A stretch of DNA of 64,000 bases, taken from assembly GCF_014066305.1 (NCBI RefSeq), contig NW_023501036.1, positions 755,501 through 819,500 on the forward strand. The letters run 5' to 3'. This DNA comes from Letharia columbiana (taxonomy: Eukaryota; Ascomycota; Lecanoromycetes; Lecanorales; Parmeliaceae). Below are positions 20,943 to 34,000 of the stretch, piece by piece. A model generated the notes under the pieces. It was not told where the DNA came from. It did not search any database and worked only from the letters and a program-made list of their open reading frames with translations. The position numbers and the translations under genes are program-made. Position 1 is the stretch's first letter; every line of letters begins with the position of its first letter.

Positions 20943-23900
20943 GTGTCCATGAACCCAGAAAGCGTTGATGGAGGCCAGAACAATGGCTCTTCTCCTTCGC
21001 TGAATGAGAGAATCAAATCTTTAACCATTGGGCCCGGAAGTCCAAGCCCAGTGGGAAGGGCGCACAGTGGTAGTCCTGACACAACCCAAGGAAGCCCATC
21101 AAGCAATAAGCAGAGTAGATATGTCAATGCCGAGGATGCTTTCAAAGCGAGGTGCTTACATGAACTCGGCCCGACGCTGCCAGCCGAGAAGAGGAACGCG
21201 GCAGCTTATGAGATTTCCAAAAAGATCAAGCTGTATTCCGCCGATGCTCTCTTGGACATATGGACCGTCGCAGAAGACTTGACCACGGAGAAAGCTCCTC
21301 TGGAAGCCCGCAAAGCTGGGTTTGCCCTTTTGAAAGCTTCCGTATCTCATTCAGGGATTTTGAAGGAGAGGGAGAGATTCTATTCTATGATAATTACACC
21401 GGTGGATCCATCCCAGGCGAGTCTACAGATATCAGCCTTGCAACGATTGACAAAAGACGGTCAAGAGCTCCATCCTTTTGAAGCTAAGCTTGTTATTTTT
21501 CTCAATCAGTCGCTAGAAGGGTGGTTTCTGGCTGCGGAACGTGCAAGGGAGTCTCGTGCCGGAAATGGGCCAATAAAAGCTGAGCCGAACAGAAAAATCC
21601 CAAGTCTAGCAAGAGGCACGGGTCGGAGTGGTGATGATGATTCTGGCAGAGAGCTTTCCAGCAAAGATAGCCTGAAGCAGTCAACACGCGGTGAGGAGAC
21701 AGGTCTATTACGCGCGTTTTACCTAATTGCCGACATCCTTGTACACCACCCAGAAGTCTTCTACGACGATCAATTGAATTTTTTGATCGAGCGACTTACG
21801 TCAATTGCCCTCGCAGCCAGATCGCGTAAAGACATTCGGGGTACTCTCAAGATATTCTTAGCCATCATAGCAAATGGGCAGCTTCCAGCATCAGCGTTAG
21901 AGCCCTGTATCCACGTGCTCTGCAACGTATATGGTATTGAAGAGACCAAATTTGAGAAAGGAGTGTGGGGCTGTCTCTCCCATCTTCTAAATTCGAGTCA
22001 TCAAGCCGCTACGAAAAGCATACTGTTGAAAGTGTTGATCGATCCGCCAAAGGATAGTAGTATCGAGAGGACGATCGCAGTTGTTCGTGGAGCATTGCTT
22101 ACAATAAGGCGCGTCGCTGGGGACAGTAGTCTTGGGGGCCTACTCATCGACGAAATCCAGTCGCTCGCACAAGGACTCAAGAATGCACATACACTGGATG
22201 CACAGCTGGATATTGATGCCCTGAGAACCATCAACTCACTCATTTTCAATGAGCATGTTGCCGATGCCCTTGGCGGAGAAGACTGGAGTATTCTGGGGGA
22301 GAAGCTTGAGGAGAGCGTCCGAGTGCCATCAACGCTTACGACACGTGAGGACGTCGGCTCCTCCTCACCGCTCTTCAAGTTGATGCTAAGCGATCAAACA
22401 TTGAAACGCGAGATCACAAGCGAGATATCCACAGAGCTACAAGATATGGCAAAGCGCATCATGTTCCTTCTACAAACAGACTGGGAGTCCTTGGATCAGC
22501 GAAAGCTGGCGGCTGTTACGAATATTCTTGTCCTCATGGCGTTACGTGTGCCCTCCGTCTGGAAGGACGCCATAAATGCCATGCGAATCCAGGGCCTACT
22601 GGATCTAAGCAACGAAAATTGGATGCCCCACTTTCGAATGGTGTTCAGTAAGGTTTTTATGGATGCCTCTCAATCCGAAGACGCAAGTTGTCTGGTCCTT
22701 CGGTTATTCGAACAACTATTTCCAACATTGAAGCTGGACGCTAAGAAAAAAACGATGTATGAGCATTGTCTCCGCAATGCCTGCCACATGCTGAGCGGGA
22801 ACACGAACCTTCCAATCTCAGTAGTCGCGTGCCTGGCCGAGGTTGCAGCGCAGTGCGGTCCCGACATCGAGAACGACACCTTCCAACCTTTACTGCATGT
22901 GATTGAAAAGGCGTTGCAAAGTTCCTTGTCAGACCATGCGGCGCCTGTTGAAGCGCTTGACCGTACCGTAGACTGCCTCATTAAGATGTTTCTCAGATCT
23001 TTACCGCAATCCTCTCTGAAGACAAAGAGGTTATACAACCTTGTTCTATCACTTGCAGCACCTACAAATTTGACTACCGTGAGGCTGAGTGTCATCAAAT
23101 TACTTACGCGGTTGAGATGCGATGCAAAGGAGGCAATCGAGGTTGTATCATTCCCTGATAGTCTAGGATTAGCATCAATCCTTTGCAGGACAGAGGCCAC
23201 GGCCATATCACAGGACTCCGTGCCCACCCCGTCGAATCGAACGTCGACATACGAACAACCTCATGTGATGCGCACTGGTCGGTCCAGCGTTGTGGACAGC
23301 TTCAAGACTGTACGGTCGAGATCAACCACAAGGTCTGCCAGCTTTAGGGAGCGTTTCCTGCAGCCCAATCAGCCTTTGTGGATGTACGATGGGCCGTTCA
23401 GGGGCCTTCCAGAAGACCCACAACATGGGCCAAGTCAGGTCGTTTACTCAAAACTTTCAAGTAAAGAAAATCCCAACGTTTTGGACCTGAGTTCTTGGCT
23501 CGACGTCGTGATTGGCATCCTAGAAGAGGGTAGCGACTGGGAGGTCTATAGCTACATTCTGGTACATTTGCCTTCTCAATTGAGTAATCGCTCGCTGTTT
23601 GCACGCCACGTCAAGCAACTTCAGACAATGCTCAACCTTGTGGTCGCCCAGGTTGAGAGGACAGGTAATAAGCCTTTCACTACGCCACCACAAGAGACAG
23701 GTATAAAGCCGCGTGACATTGTTCTTTGCTTGCATCATACCCTGACAATGCTCTTGCCTTTTAACGACCACTTTGGTAGACGCGAATTGGAGAGCACTGT
23801 GCGAGCTTTTGCAAACGGCCTTGACAGGTGGGACGGCGCTGGAAAGTGTTGTATACATGCCCTGGCTTTGTGCTGTCACGAGATCCCCTCTGTCATTGAC

Positions 23901-25709
23901 AAATGGATGTTCAACATTATCCAGAAAATGCAACAGAAGATCACTCAATCCGATTTGGCGATCGATATACTCGAATTTTTAAGCGGCCTCTCTGGGCTGC
24001 CGGATGCCTGCTCTACCGCTACCGCAAAGGTACCCGACGCCCACTCAGGCGCCGTTGCGGAGGATGGAGGCTTTTACATGACGGTTTTCGGGATCTGTAT
24101 ACGTTACTTAGACTACGCGAGGGACCAGCGTCAGGGACAGACTGGCAACGCTGGAACACGATCCAGCCTCCAGACAAGCCGTCAAAGTGGAAGTGCAAGC
24201 GAAGTTGCCCAAAGTGCTGAGGCGAGCCAAGCCTCTGATGCGCAGACGAGTCTCTCGGAATACGTCTCCGCTTTAGCATATCATGTCATCACCTCTTGGT
24301 TCTTGACGATTGAAGTAAGTCGGCGAGCGCGGCACGTTGGATGGATAACAAAGGGCCTTGCCTGCAAAGACAATTCAGGAAATCCAATGGTGGAAGAGCA
24401 AAGCCAAGTAATACTTGACATGATGCATCGCACTGTATTCTCAGACCTGGGGGAAACACAGCCAGACGAACGCTTCGTTGACCCAGACGAAACAGCAATA
24501 AGAAAGACCTGGTTGGATGGCATGAGTATCCTCACATTGGAGATCTTGCCAAGCAGTAACAGTGGTCAATTCACGAAGAGGCAAGCATCGGGCACAACGC
24601 ACGCGTCTTACTATCACAATACCGCCAAGATGCCTGAGCATCACGTCAAAGGACACAGGAGCGATTCAAGTTCCCATTCCCAAGGGCTTCCCGATGTCTA
24701 TCCAAATCACATGTTCCTTCAAATATCTTCTACAATTGCACCGCTACCTATTCCCTTACAGCCAATCGTTCTACCGGACAATGATGTTATACAGCGTGCG
24801 CTGCGGAACTTTGATCGGACTGATACGGTGGATGGCCATAAAGCGGGCGTAATCTACATTGGCGAAGGTCAATCTTCCGAAGCAGAAATCCTGGCAAACT
24901 CACGAGGAACGGATGCTTACGAGGCTTTCCTTTCGGGACTGGGAACGAAAGTCAAGCTTCAGGATGCCAAATTCAACACTCAAGGGCTTGACCGTGTATC
25001 TAACATTGACGGCACAGATACCTATGCTTGGCGCGATAGAGTCACTGAAATCGTCTTTCATGTCCCCACGATGATGCCGACAGATCCCGAGAACGACCCT
25101 CAAGGTGTGAAGAAGAAGGCGCATGTTGGAAACGATCGTGTGAAGATTGTATACAACAATTCGGGTCGAACATTCAATTTTAATACCTTCCCTTCGGAGA
25201 TGAACTTTGTGAACATCGTAGTTACCCCAGAGGCGCATACCGGTGGTGGACGTTTGATAACAGCGAGAAAGCTGCGGAGAAGAGCGACGGGAGAAGACGA
25301 GCCGGAGTCATCAGCCACGGAGGTCTATGGTTACTACAAAGTGCAGACACTATGCTCCTTGAAATTTCCACAGCTCTCTCCAGCGGCCAGCCTAAAAGTC
25401 GTTTCGGCTGAGGCTCTACCCACTTTTGTCCGCAACTTGGCCTTGAGCGCCTCTCTGTTCTGCCAAATTTGGTCTGTCGTACTTGGCCATGGCGAATACT
25501 ACTCGAGCTGGCGGGTACGGCTAAAGGAAATTATCAGACTCAGGAAGGAGTACGCGAACACTAATGTATCTGCCAACGTGGCATACCCACTGGGTCCAGG
25601 TCCGCCTCCTATATACGACGGTGACAGCTATACGGGCGTTGTTTCAGTGGGCGGCATTGCAGAGCCAAATTATTTTCATATGAGTCTGGACTTTACGAGG
25701 TGGACATGA
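20943..25709 (+). CDS. TSC2: Tuberin homologue, Rheb GTPase-activating protein
   Basis: A single uninterrupted exon encodes 1588 aa, the usual size of fungal tuberin. The N-terminal and middle parts are helical-repeat scaffold that binds the TSC1 partner. The C-terminal Rap-GAP domain spans about residues 1320-1520: YEAFLSGLGTKVKLQDAKFN, VTEIVFHVPTMMPTD, KKAHVGNDRVKIVYNNSG with the catalytic 'Asn thumb' in the GND motif, and MNFVNIVVTPEA. The conserved end follows (SWRVRLKEIIRLRKEY). The protein inactivates the small GTPase Rheb and so restrains TOR signalling. The ATG at 20943 was taken because serine-rich disordered sequence starts right there; a slightly different start is possible. No disruption is seen. 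Confidence 0.95.
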   Translation: MSMNPESVDGGQNNGSSPSLNERIKSLTIGPGSPSPVGRAHSGSPDTTQGSPSSNKQSRYVNAEDAFKARCLHELGPTLPAEKRNAAAYEISKKIKLYSADALLDIWTVAEDLTTEKAPLEARKAGFALLKASVSHSGILKERERFYSMIITPVDPSQASLQISALQRLTKDGQELHPFEAKLVIFLNQSLEGWFLAAERARESRAGNGPIKAEPNRKIPSLARGTGRSGDDDSGRELSSKDSLKQSTRGEETGLLRAFYLIADILVHHPEVFYDDQLNFLIERLTSIALAARSRKDIRGTLKIFLAIIANGQLPASALEPCIHVLCNVYGIEETKFEKGVWGCLSHLLNSSHQAATKSILLKVLIDPPKDSSIERTIAVVRGALLTIRRVAGDSSLGGLLIDEIQSLAQGLKNAHTLDAQLDIDALRTINSLIFNEHVADALGGEDWSILGEKLEESVRVPSTLTTREDVGSSSPLFKLMLSDQTLKREITSEISTELQDMAKRIMFLLQTDWESLDQRKLAAVTNILVLMALRVPSVWKDAINAMRIQGLLDLSNENWMPHFRMVFSKVFMDASQSEDASCLVLRLFEQLFPTLKLDAKKKTMYEHCLRNACHMLSGNTNLPISVVACLAEVAAQCGPDIENDTFQPLLHVIEKALQSSLSDHAAPVEALDRTVDCLIKMFLRSLPQSSLKTKRLYNLVLSLAAPTNLTTVRLSVIKLLTRLRCDAKEAIEVVSFPDSLGLASILCRTEATAISQDSVPTPSNRTSTYEQPHVMRTGRSSVVDSFKTVRSRSTTRSASFRERFLQPNQPLWMYDGPFRGLPEDPQHGPSQVVYSKLSSKENPNVLDLSSWLDVVIGILEEGSDWEVYSYILVHLPSQLSNRSLFARHVKQLQTMLNLVVAQVERTGNKPFTTPPQETGIKPRDIVLCLHHTLTMLLPFNDHFGRRELESTVRAFANGLDRWDGAGKCCIHALALCCHEIPSVIDKWMFNIIQKMQQKITQSDLAIDILEFLSGLSGLPDACSTATAKVPDAHSGAVAEDGGFYMTVFGICIRYLDYARDQRQGQTGNAGTRSSLQTSRQSGSASEVAQSAEASQASDAQTSLSEYVSALAYHVITSWFLTIEVSRRARHVGWITKGLACKDNSGNPMVEEQSQVILDMMHRTVFSDLGETQPDERFVDPDETAIRKTWLDGMSILTLEILPSSNSGQFTKRQASGTTHASYYHNTAKMPEHHVKGHRSDSSSHSQGLPDVYPNHMFLQISSTIAPLPIPLQPIVLPDNDVIQRALRNFDRTDTVDGHKAGVIYIGEGQSSEAEILANSRGTDAYEAFLSGLGTKVKLQDAKFNTQGLDRVSNIDGTDTYAWRDRVTEIVFHVPTMMPTDPENDPQGVKKKAHVGNDRVKIVYNNSGRTFNFNTFPSEMNFVNIVVTPEAHTGGGRLITARKLRRRATGEDEPESSATEVYGYYKVQTLCSLKFPQLSPAASLKVVSAEALPTFVRNLALSASLFCQIWSVVLGHGEYYSSWRVRLKEIIRLRKEYANTNVSANVAYPLGPGPPPIYDGDSYTGVVSVGGIAEPNYFHMSLDFTRWT

Positions 25710-26371
25710 GTACATATGGAGTTGATTGGAAGGCGTTGGTTAGCATAGTGGTGGTAGACAAGGATAGCCGTGGAAAATCCTTAGGGTTGATGGGGAGAGA
25801 CGAATGTGTTCATGATAGATAACAGGATGCCACGCCAAAGGTTTTGCTTTATCTCTTTTTCCATTCATCAAGGGGTATCAAATGGAGGTATACATTGGCG
25901 GAGTCCTTGGGAGGGGAGACGAGTCCAATTCAATCAGCAGCATATAGGGAGGAACTAGGGAATGATGTGCATACGAGGATGGTTGTGAGTATGCCGATGG
26001 TGGTCCGAAATTGGCAGTCGGTATTGAAGACGCAGAAATTGATGGGTGTTCTCCTTTACTCTGTTGGATTCCAAAGTGTAATAACAGAACCAGATGCTCA
26101 AGTGCTTGAAGGTGACAAAGACAGTGACAAAAGGATACTTTCAAACGTCCTTATAATGTCCTTGAAATGGTGCCCTGCCTTTGAAATGTAAGAAATGTCT
26201 GGTAGGGAGTTAGTGGAGGTCCATTTTGTACAGGAGTCACGTGCGCAGGCGAGCCAAGGAAGTCGCGCGAAGAAAGTCAGTTTTGGAGGGCCAGGGCAAA
26301 AGCCACTTTCCTTGAGGTAGGCTTCCGTCCATCGTCACCATAACTTATCCCTAACTTCAAAGTACCACGGA
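25710..26371. other. Intergenic region between TSC2 and the DUF7918 gene
   Basis: Both genes run on the plus strand. A 115-codon ORF at 25844-26191 lacks support and is not annotated. The interval holds the TSC2 3' end and the next promoter. Confidence 0.45.
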
Positions 26372-27549
26372 ATGCATCATCTCTTCAAAGGCGTCACTGT
26401 CGAGGTCATCTCCCAGGGAAAACCTCTCAAGCTCTACGATGATCCGGATGGGGATCCCAGTCCAAGGACACCACAACGATACATCGAGGCTGTCACTGAT
26501 GCCATCTTCAAGGTCAGAATTACCTTGAGTGACAAGTTCTCGTTGTACCGGCTCCAGCCTGATGACGGTGTACGTCTTTCCATCATTTACGACGGTCAAC
26601 AGCTCGAGTGGTACAAAGACTTCTCCACCTGGGAACTCTCACAACGATGGAGCAAGGGACAGCCAGCAGAGCACGTCTTCTCACACCTCTCACGTTACTG
26701 CAATCACTCTCAGCAATGGACCATAGGCGAGACCACTTTCGGCGCCTTGAGCACAAGTGGGTTCTCTTGGCTCCCTACATTTGGCGATTGATATCTGATC
26801 GCGTATCAGGAGACACTGTTGATTCAGGTCCTTCAGTGGCCGAAGTGAAAGATCTCGGCAAGATACAAGTGTCAATCCGCCGCGTGCACAGGACCAAACG
26901 AGCACTACCTCTGCATACCCCGAAGGATAAGATAGGGAAGCCGATTGTTGAGGTATCCGAGAAGATACTGAAGGGCAGAGCTATTGTCAACACAGTCCTG
27001 TATTACGTGTCTACCGTGTTATCCGTCTACATTCTAACCTGACGTCTCTGCAGCACAGCCAACCATTTGCCTTCAAGTGGACCGCCTCCCACGACCTATG
27101 ACATCAGATCTATGAATGGAGTGGAGGGTGCGCCCTTGACGTTTAACATTCTATACCGTTCGAAGCGTGAGCCGTGGAACTCGTACTATTGCTATGCTGT
27201 GCGCTAATCAATTGCCTGTCCAGACAATCTCCAAATGCTAGGATGTATTCCTCGAACCCCATCCCCTGAGCACGAGACTGCCGCAACCATCAGCGATGTC
27301 GCTAGTCGAGAACAGAAAGTGCGAGAGCTGCGAGTCAGTCATTCCTATCGAGCGAGGCTACCACCAGTCAGGCTGATACTAAAACAGGCTCAACTTGCCC
27401 TTCTGGAAGGCGCCGGGAACGTCAAAGCTGAAGGCTCAGTCTCACGGGCAACAGTAAAGCGCGAGTTGGAAGACACAGAAAACGCAGGCTCCAGAAAACG
27501 TTCTCGAAACTCCCGTCCAATCGAGACCATCGACCTCACGGACGACTAG
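26372..27549 (+). CDS. DUF7918-type fungal protein with a C-terminal SUMO-interaction-like motif
   Basis: Exon 1 (26372-26756) encodes the start of the fungal DUF7918 domain: GVTVEVISQGKPLKLYDD, RYIEAVTDAIFKVRITLSDK, LSIIYDGQQLEWYKDF. A 71-nt intron (26757-26827) leads to LGKIQVSIRRVHRTKRALPL. A second intron ends at 27053 (ctctgcag), before PPPTTYDIRSMNGVEG and FNILYRSK; its donor, near 26987-27030, is unclear. A third intron from 27166 (gtgagc) to about 27223 leads to NLQMLGCIPRTPSPEHETA. The C-terminus is basic, then ends IETIDLTDD, which looks like a SUMO-interacting motif. The domain's biochemical role is unknown; a nuclear site is suggested by basic clusters such as SRKRSRNSR. Confidence 0.75.
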
Positions 27550-28018
27550 GCTGATAGTCACTTCCAGCGTCCTCCGAGTCAGAATGTTCTGAACGGTACT
27601 GTACTGTGAACGTACAGCGCCAATACTCTTCAATACGCTTAGACTCATGGCGCGGAAGTCGTTTCATATTGATCCATGTTCTAAGATACCCGTTGCATAT
27701 TCGCTCTTACGACTTCTTTCTTCATGGCAGAACATAATCACCAATGTCACATAATTTTGGCTTTGCGCCACCCTGTAGCATAATCACTTACACATCTACT
27801 TTAACGGAACAGATAAGAAGTTTAGGCACAAGTCAAACGGCATCCTAATGCCGTGGGTTTAGATGCCCGCAAAGTACATTGAAGAACATGGTACTTACTC
27901 CACATAACTCCGTTGCCCACGAATAATATACTCCAGCGGATAGCAGCCATCAATGACGACGCGTCGCCCATTTACTCCTGCCACTTGGTGGAGCCAAGCT
28001 CAGAACGTCTTCCGCCCT
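27550..28018. other. Short region between convergent genes
   Basis: It separates the DUF7918 gene (+) and SEC16 (-), which converge. It is AT-rich, contains no ORF of note and probably holds both 3' UTRs. Confidence 0.5.
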
Positions 28019-31000
28019 CTATTTCGCCATTACATCGACATACCCCCTGCCTTTCTTCCCCTTCCTGACCGTTCCGCCCTTCCTGGCCTGCGGTACTCCA
28101 ATCAAATCATCAATACTACTCGCACCGCTCATTCCCGTCGCTGGTCTTGATGGGGGAGCCGAAGGCGGTCCGGACGATGGACCTGTAGCCGAGAGCATTG
28201 ATGCCGCGCCTGGGTCGGTTGATGCCTCCTCAGTAGTGGTTGGGGCGTTCACGGCCGGCGACGGACTTCGTGACGGATACTGAGATGCAGGGTTAGATAA
28301 TAGCGGATTCGAAGTCATCGGCCTAGTGACATTGATAGGCGGAGTAGCCATCGCCGTGGGAAGTGGAGGCACTGCTGGAGGTGCGGTACTACTCGGCCGA
28401 GGAGGTCCAGCTGCGCTGACCACTCTGGAAGGCGGACCTTTGGGTGGTGGTGGTGCAGGGGCGGCTGCAGCGGTTCCATCAGGGTCCTTCTTGTTGATCC
28501 ATCTCTTCTTTTCGGAATCGTAGTAAAAGGAGTTTTGTTCGCCGAGCTTAGCTTTGATAGGTGCATTGGGCGTGCCGTGGGCTTCAGTAGCATCGCCCTC
28601 TTTCTTGCTGCCGAGCCAGCCACCGAACCATCCAGACTTTTTGCTCTTAAGCTTGGGCGCCTTGTCCTTCTGCGCTGTGTCAGGGTTAGCTAGATGAACT
28701 AGAAGACGAAGGTATGTTGATACATACCATCCGCTTCGGCGGCTCTTCTGAAGGCCTCGTCAGCCTCTCCATCCTTTCGCGCCTTCTCTTCTTTCCGAAG
28801 AGCAGCTGCCCGCGCATTGAAGTCATCGCCATCGTTATCGTCCATGGAAGATTTTTTCTTTGGGTTTTCTTCAACTGGGGAATCTCCAGCCTGTGGAACA
28901 TAAGGGTCGTACACGGGCGGATTGTAGCTGTCTATAGGCGGTGGCTCATAGCCGCTCGTCGAAGGGGGCTCGTATGTGTATGATGGAGGTTCATAAGTCG
29001 TCGAAGACGGCTGATAATCCCCAGCCGATTCAGATTGGAGTAGGGACTGAAACTGTTCGCGAGATGGCTCCGGCTTCAAAGGCGGAGTCGGCCGATAAGA
29101 ATCTTGTTGGTAGAGAGACAATAACGGATCTTCGGGCGGAGCGATACGCATGTGCTCCGGCTGTGAAGGCGGTGTTGGTAGATAGCTTTCAGTACGTGGA
29201 GGATAGCTCGATGGCTGAGATGATGGTTTATACGACTCAGGGTAAGAGCCAGTAGATGACACAGGTCTAGATTGGTATTGCTGTGGGGCAAACCCTGGTC
29301 GAAGAGAGTCGTTCTGTGCCTGTGTTGATCTTTGATGATCCTGTGAAGAATTACCCGATTGTTCTAGAGAAGGCCGGGGGATATAAGGACCAGCTGGCGC
29401 ATATCGAGAATTCGAAAGATTGCCTATATGGGCTGGTGGGCTGACTCCAATCCCTGGAGCATAAGTGGTGTACATGTCGCTTGAAGATGGAGTCCGACTA
29501 AGGTTGGGCGAGTCGCCAGCAACTCTCGCGAATGGCCCTACATCTTGTTCGAGTGCTTTGCCAGATCCTGTGGATGCAGCATCGCTTTCGTCCCCAGCCA
29601 CGTATTGATTGAACTTCGCCCATATAGAACCTGAAACTTTATCGATGCTGGGTTTCGATATCCATGATCCAGAACTATCTCGTGGTGCTTGACGAAGCCT
29701 ATCCACTAGGCATTCTAAGGCTCCAAACAAGAGACTATGGTAGTACGGTGATCGCTTGGTGGTCGAATTCAGTGCGCTCGTGATAACCTCACAATATTGT
29801 TGTGCTTCTGATTTGTACCCATTCTCAGCTAAGATCATCGCATGATATAGCTTATATGACTGTAGGTGCGGTGATACCGTCGCAGCAGAAGACGGTGCAA
29901 GCACTGTACGGGCAAAGTCGTAGACTTCTGTAAGGAGTATGCTGTCCAAATCTCTGCCATAGTCGAAGGGCCGCTGCAAATGGTCGGCCCCGAGAAGAGC
30001 AATGCTCACTTGGGAATCATCAGGTCCGCCGAAGAGTCCAGGCGACTTGGCGAAGATATAACAGATGTGCGCTGCTTCAGTTCTCCCATAGCCGGCAAGT
30101 AACTGTCCCAGTGACACCAAAGCTCTTCCATCATCAACGCTGCGATTGCTCAGAATCAATGTCAAGGTTTCTCGCCACCGGTCCAAGCCATCGAGTGCAT
30201 TCTTCGTAGGTCCAGTGGTGGCAGTCTTACTTACCATCTGAAGACCAGCGCGAGCAGATGGTGGCACAAGCTCGTCCATACTCTCATCCCAATTCCCAGC
30301 GAAGATTTGATAGAGCGCAGCTAGTGACTCGGTGTTGTCTCCAGAGGTCTTGACTTCCTGGCGCACAAACTCTTGGGATACTTGTTTCCACACATTTTTT
30401 TCCAGCGTAGAGGCTAGTAACATTGCATGAGCCCATAATCGATTGTCAACAGCATGCCAGACGGCTTTCTCTCGCTCGCCGTGCAATAGGAGCTTGCGCA
30501 GACCTTCCATCGTCTCTGGCTTCACGGGATCCGGAATAATACGAGAGCCACTGTTCCGTGAGATGCCCAGAAGTGGTGAATTGATATATCGGGGAGGAAG
30601 GGACGCAGTGTCTCCCACCGTCAGTTCTGGAGAAAGTATTGGTCTGATGGCATTTTCGGCGGAAGCGTTGCCATCGACCGCACCATCATGCTCAACCACA
30701 ACTCGCACAATTTTCCACAACAACATCTTTTCCTCATGACGCTTTCTTGGATCTGGGAGAGTTGCGCTTCTGATTTGGCCGGCCCCGCTGCTTTCTAGGT
30801 GAGCAATTCGTCTTTGCAGCCAGTCCAGGACGTCCTTTTTTTTGCTTTTGGACCTCAGAGGCCCGGGAAAGGTCGCAACATCTTCATCGAGAGGAAGAAT
30901 CTTGCCATCTAAGATTTTAACCTCCCCAGGGCTACACTTGATCATCGGTGTGTTTTGGCCTGCCGCGTAGCGAGGAACCTGCTTCGGAAAGCTTGTTACA

Positions 31001-34000
31001 ATTGTACCACCAAAACCAAAAGAAATGATTGGGCATCCTTTCCAGCGCTCGAGATGGTCCGTTTCCCGACCATCAGACGGTTTGATGTAAGTAAGATCCT
31101 TGGAAAAGGTCCTTTCGCGTGGTCGCATTTGATTCGGTATCGGTCTACTCTCTGCAGATGGTAATGACACGTGGTTGTTGACAGAGGCTGGCCGCTGATA
31201 TTGATTTTGCATGCTTTGAGGCAGCTCTGGGTTGTACTTGCCAGTGCCTGGTGACTGCGATTGGGATCTTCGAGGTGATGGCCCACGAGCAGAAGTTCCA
31301 GAGGCATTCGTTGGCGATTCTTGAGGCTGTTGAAAGGATGCAGACCCATCCGACGACGTACGATCGGCGTCTGGTGTGTTCATAACATAGGATGAGTCCG
31401 AAGGAAAATTGCTGAGAGGTGCATAGTGGGTAGGGGCCAAAGGCGGAGGCAGGTCTCTGAGTTGTGAGTTGTTCTCGAGCCTGCCAGTGCTCTCATTCTG
31501 CTTTGCGTTCGGTTCCTTGATGCTGGCATTCTGGTGGCTCGGGTCAGAGCTTAGAGACACTGAGTCTTGGGCTAATACGGCTTGTCTTCCGCTCGACATT
31601 GGCCGGTGCAACGAAGGGTCAGAAACGGATGTTCGATGGTTGCCTTGCGGCAACGCGCTATTCTGTGCAAGTGGGCTTGAAGTACGAGGTTGGAAAGACA
31701 AGTTTTGTGAAGGGACTGGACGACCAACAAGTGATGGTGATGCAGCATATCGATTCCGAGGCGGCGGAACGTTCGATTGCTGTAACGGAGCAGGAGAGTA
31801 TCTCGCGTTGACTACTGGCAGAATTTGGCTTACAGGCTCTGACTGCGAGACGTTTGCATAAGGGCTCATCCTTTCAGGTGGCAGAAGCTGATATTGTTGG
31901 GAGGAGCTGGAAATCCCTGAAGATGGCTGTTTTGTCATTGAGACTTGCCGCGGGGGATCACGTTGAAGTGACATCGTTGGAGGTGGACTTGGCTGAGAAC
32001 TCGGATGTGCTACTCGGCCCATGCTACTTGATGGACGAGGTTTACTGGAGGGCAATTCTTCGAAAAAGGTACCCATGCTAGGCGAAGCTTTGAGCGGAGG
32101 CAAACCGTTACCTGTGGGTACAGATGACACTACGCTGGGGAGACGCGGGACTGGGGGTTCAGCATGAAGGGGTGGCAGTGCGCCGGTGAACATGCTGCTA
32201 CTTCTTGGCGGCGGAGGTCGAGCCGCTGCGACTTGAGCATCAGAGTTCGGACGCAACTGCTGGTAAGGAGTGCGCTTCTTTGGGCGATTTACATCCATGG
32301 GGAGGTCGTATGGCGATGTATAACCGCCCTTGGACTTATCTGCAAAGCTCTGCGTTGAAGGCGGCATTTGAGGTCTTGAAGAAGACGTCTGAGCAGCATA
32401 AGTATGCTCCCTATTTGTGTCTGCAAATCCGTTCGGTGCAGAGACCGAGTGATTAAGGTCGGATGTTATGCGCGACGGTTGATGGGCCGGTGCACCGTTG
32501 CTAAGACCGGAACCATACGTGGGGGAGACCGTGAAAGATTGAGAAGTTGAGACTGGCAGATACTTGTCACGTGATGAAGAGTGTCTAGTACTGATCTGGC
32601 CAAACCCCTGCAGCCTACCATCTGAACCATGAACCGGCTCAAGAGTTGGGGGTGATGGTATTGCTTGCATCCGGGTTTCTGTCTGGTTTTCACTGCCTTC
32701 GAGGAAACCCTCCCCATCATCTTCAAAGAACGAGGATGGATCCAGGGGTTCCTCATTGTCTTCAAGGAGGTCATCATCACCCAAAGCAGCCTTCCACAAT
32801 TCTGCAAGATCTTCGTCCTTTGGCTGTGCCTCGGTAGTATCCATCTGCTGTTCGGCAAAAATTTGAGACTTGACCGTGGTCGCAGAGACCGCAATCCCTC
32901 CACCTGTCAAATTAGCCAACGATAGCCTTTCTTCAGTGCTCTGGGGTTCTCCATGAGTGGCGCTGTGGGGCGCGTAATGTAATGAGTCAAGAACTTGTAT
33001 TGTAGACTTGCGATCCAAGGCTTGCGGCCTGAATGATGATGTCTCGTCTGACGGTGATAGAGACGTTTTGTCGAAGAAGTCGTTATCGTCGTCGCCTTCA
33101 GCATTACTGTATCTTCGTGCATCCGGACTACGAGTTGAACCTTTCATAGCAGAATGCTTGGGTGAATGTGATGGCATCAGCGGTAGACCCTCTTCGAATC
33201 TGGACTGTTCGTCGGCCTGCACAATTGGATCGACCGCGTGGACAGCGTTTGGATTGGCGAAAAAGCTCTCATCCTCGTCTCCAGTTGAATCGAAAGGCCG
33301 CAGCAGGGTGCCAGCATTCGGAGTCGAGGCAGTTAAGGTGTCCAACGAAGATTGACGATCGATTGACTCCGCACTGTTATCGGCTTCCATAATATCCTCT
33401 GCTTGCGAATGCGACAGAGAATGCGATGGGATGATTTCGGTCTGCCGTAAGGGTGGCACTCGCGGAAATGAATTGGTCCGACTGATTTCGCCTGGTCTGA
33501 GGTCTTCTGCATAGCTAGGCTCCGAGTCCCAAGCCTTGGCCATCTCTTCTTTGCCTCCTAGAGCATTCCCAATATCAGTTGGCTCCGTGGCAAATCCTGT
33601 GAGTGTTGCCAATTCTGTTTGAGCACCATTGCCTTCTTGCCACAAGTCGTGCGATAGACTGTCTCCGGATGGTCCAAATTGAGAGTGAGAGTCTGACAAG
33701 CTGGTGCCAGCTCCTGCACCTTCCCAGAGGTTGCCCAGCGCTCCCTCAGAAAGGCCAGCTTTTTGCTTCTCAGCGTACTCTGTTTGCCCATCCACATCAT
33801 CTGGCAGGTCATTTGGATCACGGTCAACCCGAATGTCTGATTGAGCCGTCCTGTCCACGCTTGTGGTATTCTGGTCATCCTCTTCGACAGGTAGAAGCAC
33901 TTCATCCTCTGGTTGTCCGGTATCTTTCAAACCGCCAGGTGGCTTATCCAACGGTTCCCCTTCATACTTGTTGTCCGCAGAAGGCAATGGCGTTGGAGGA

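Noticed and set aside
25844..26191. 115-codon ORF downstream of TSC2
   Set aside because: No domain, no splice signals, and located where TSC2 3' UTR and the next promoter are expected.
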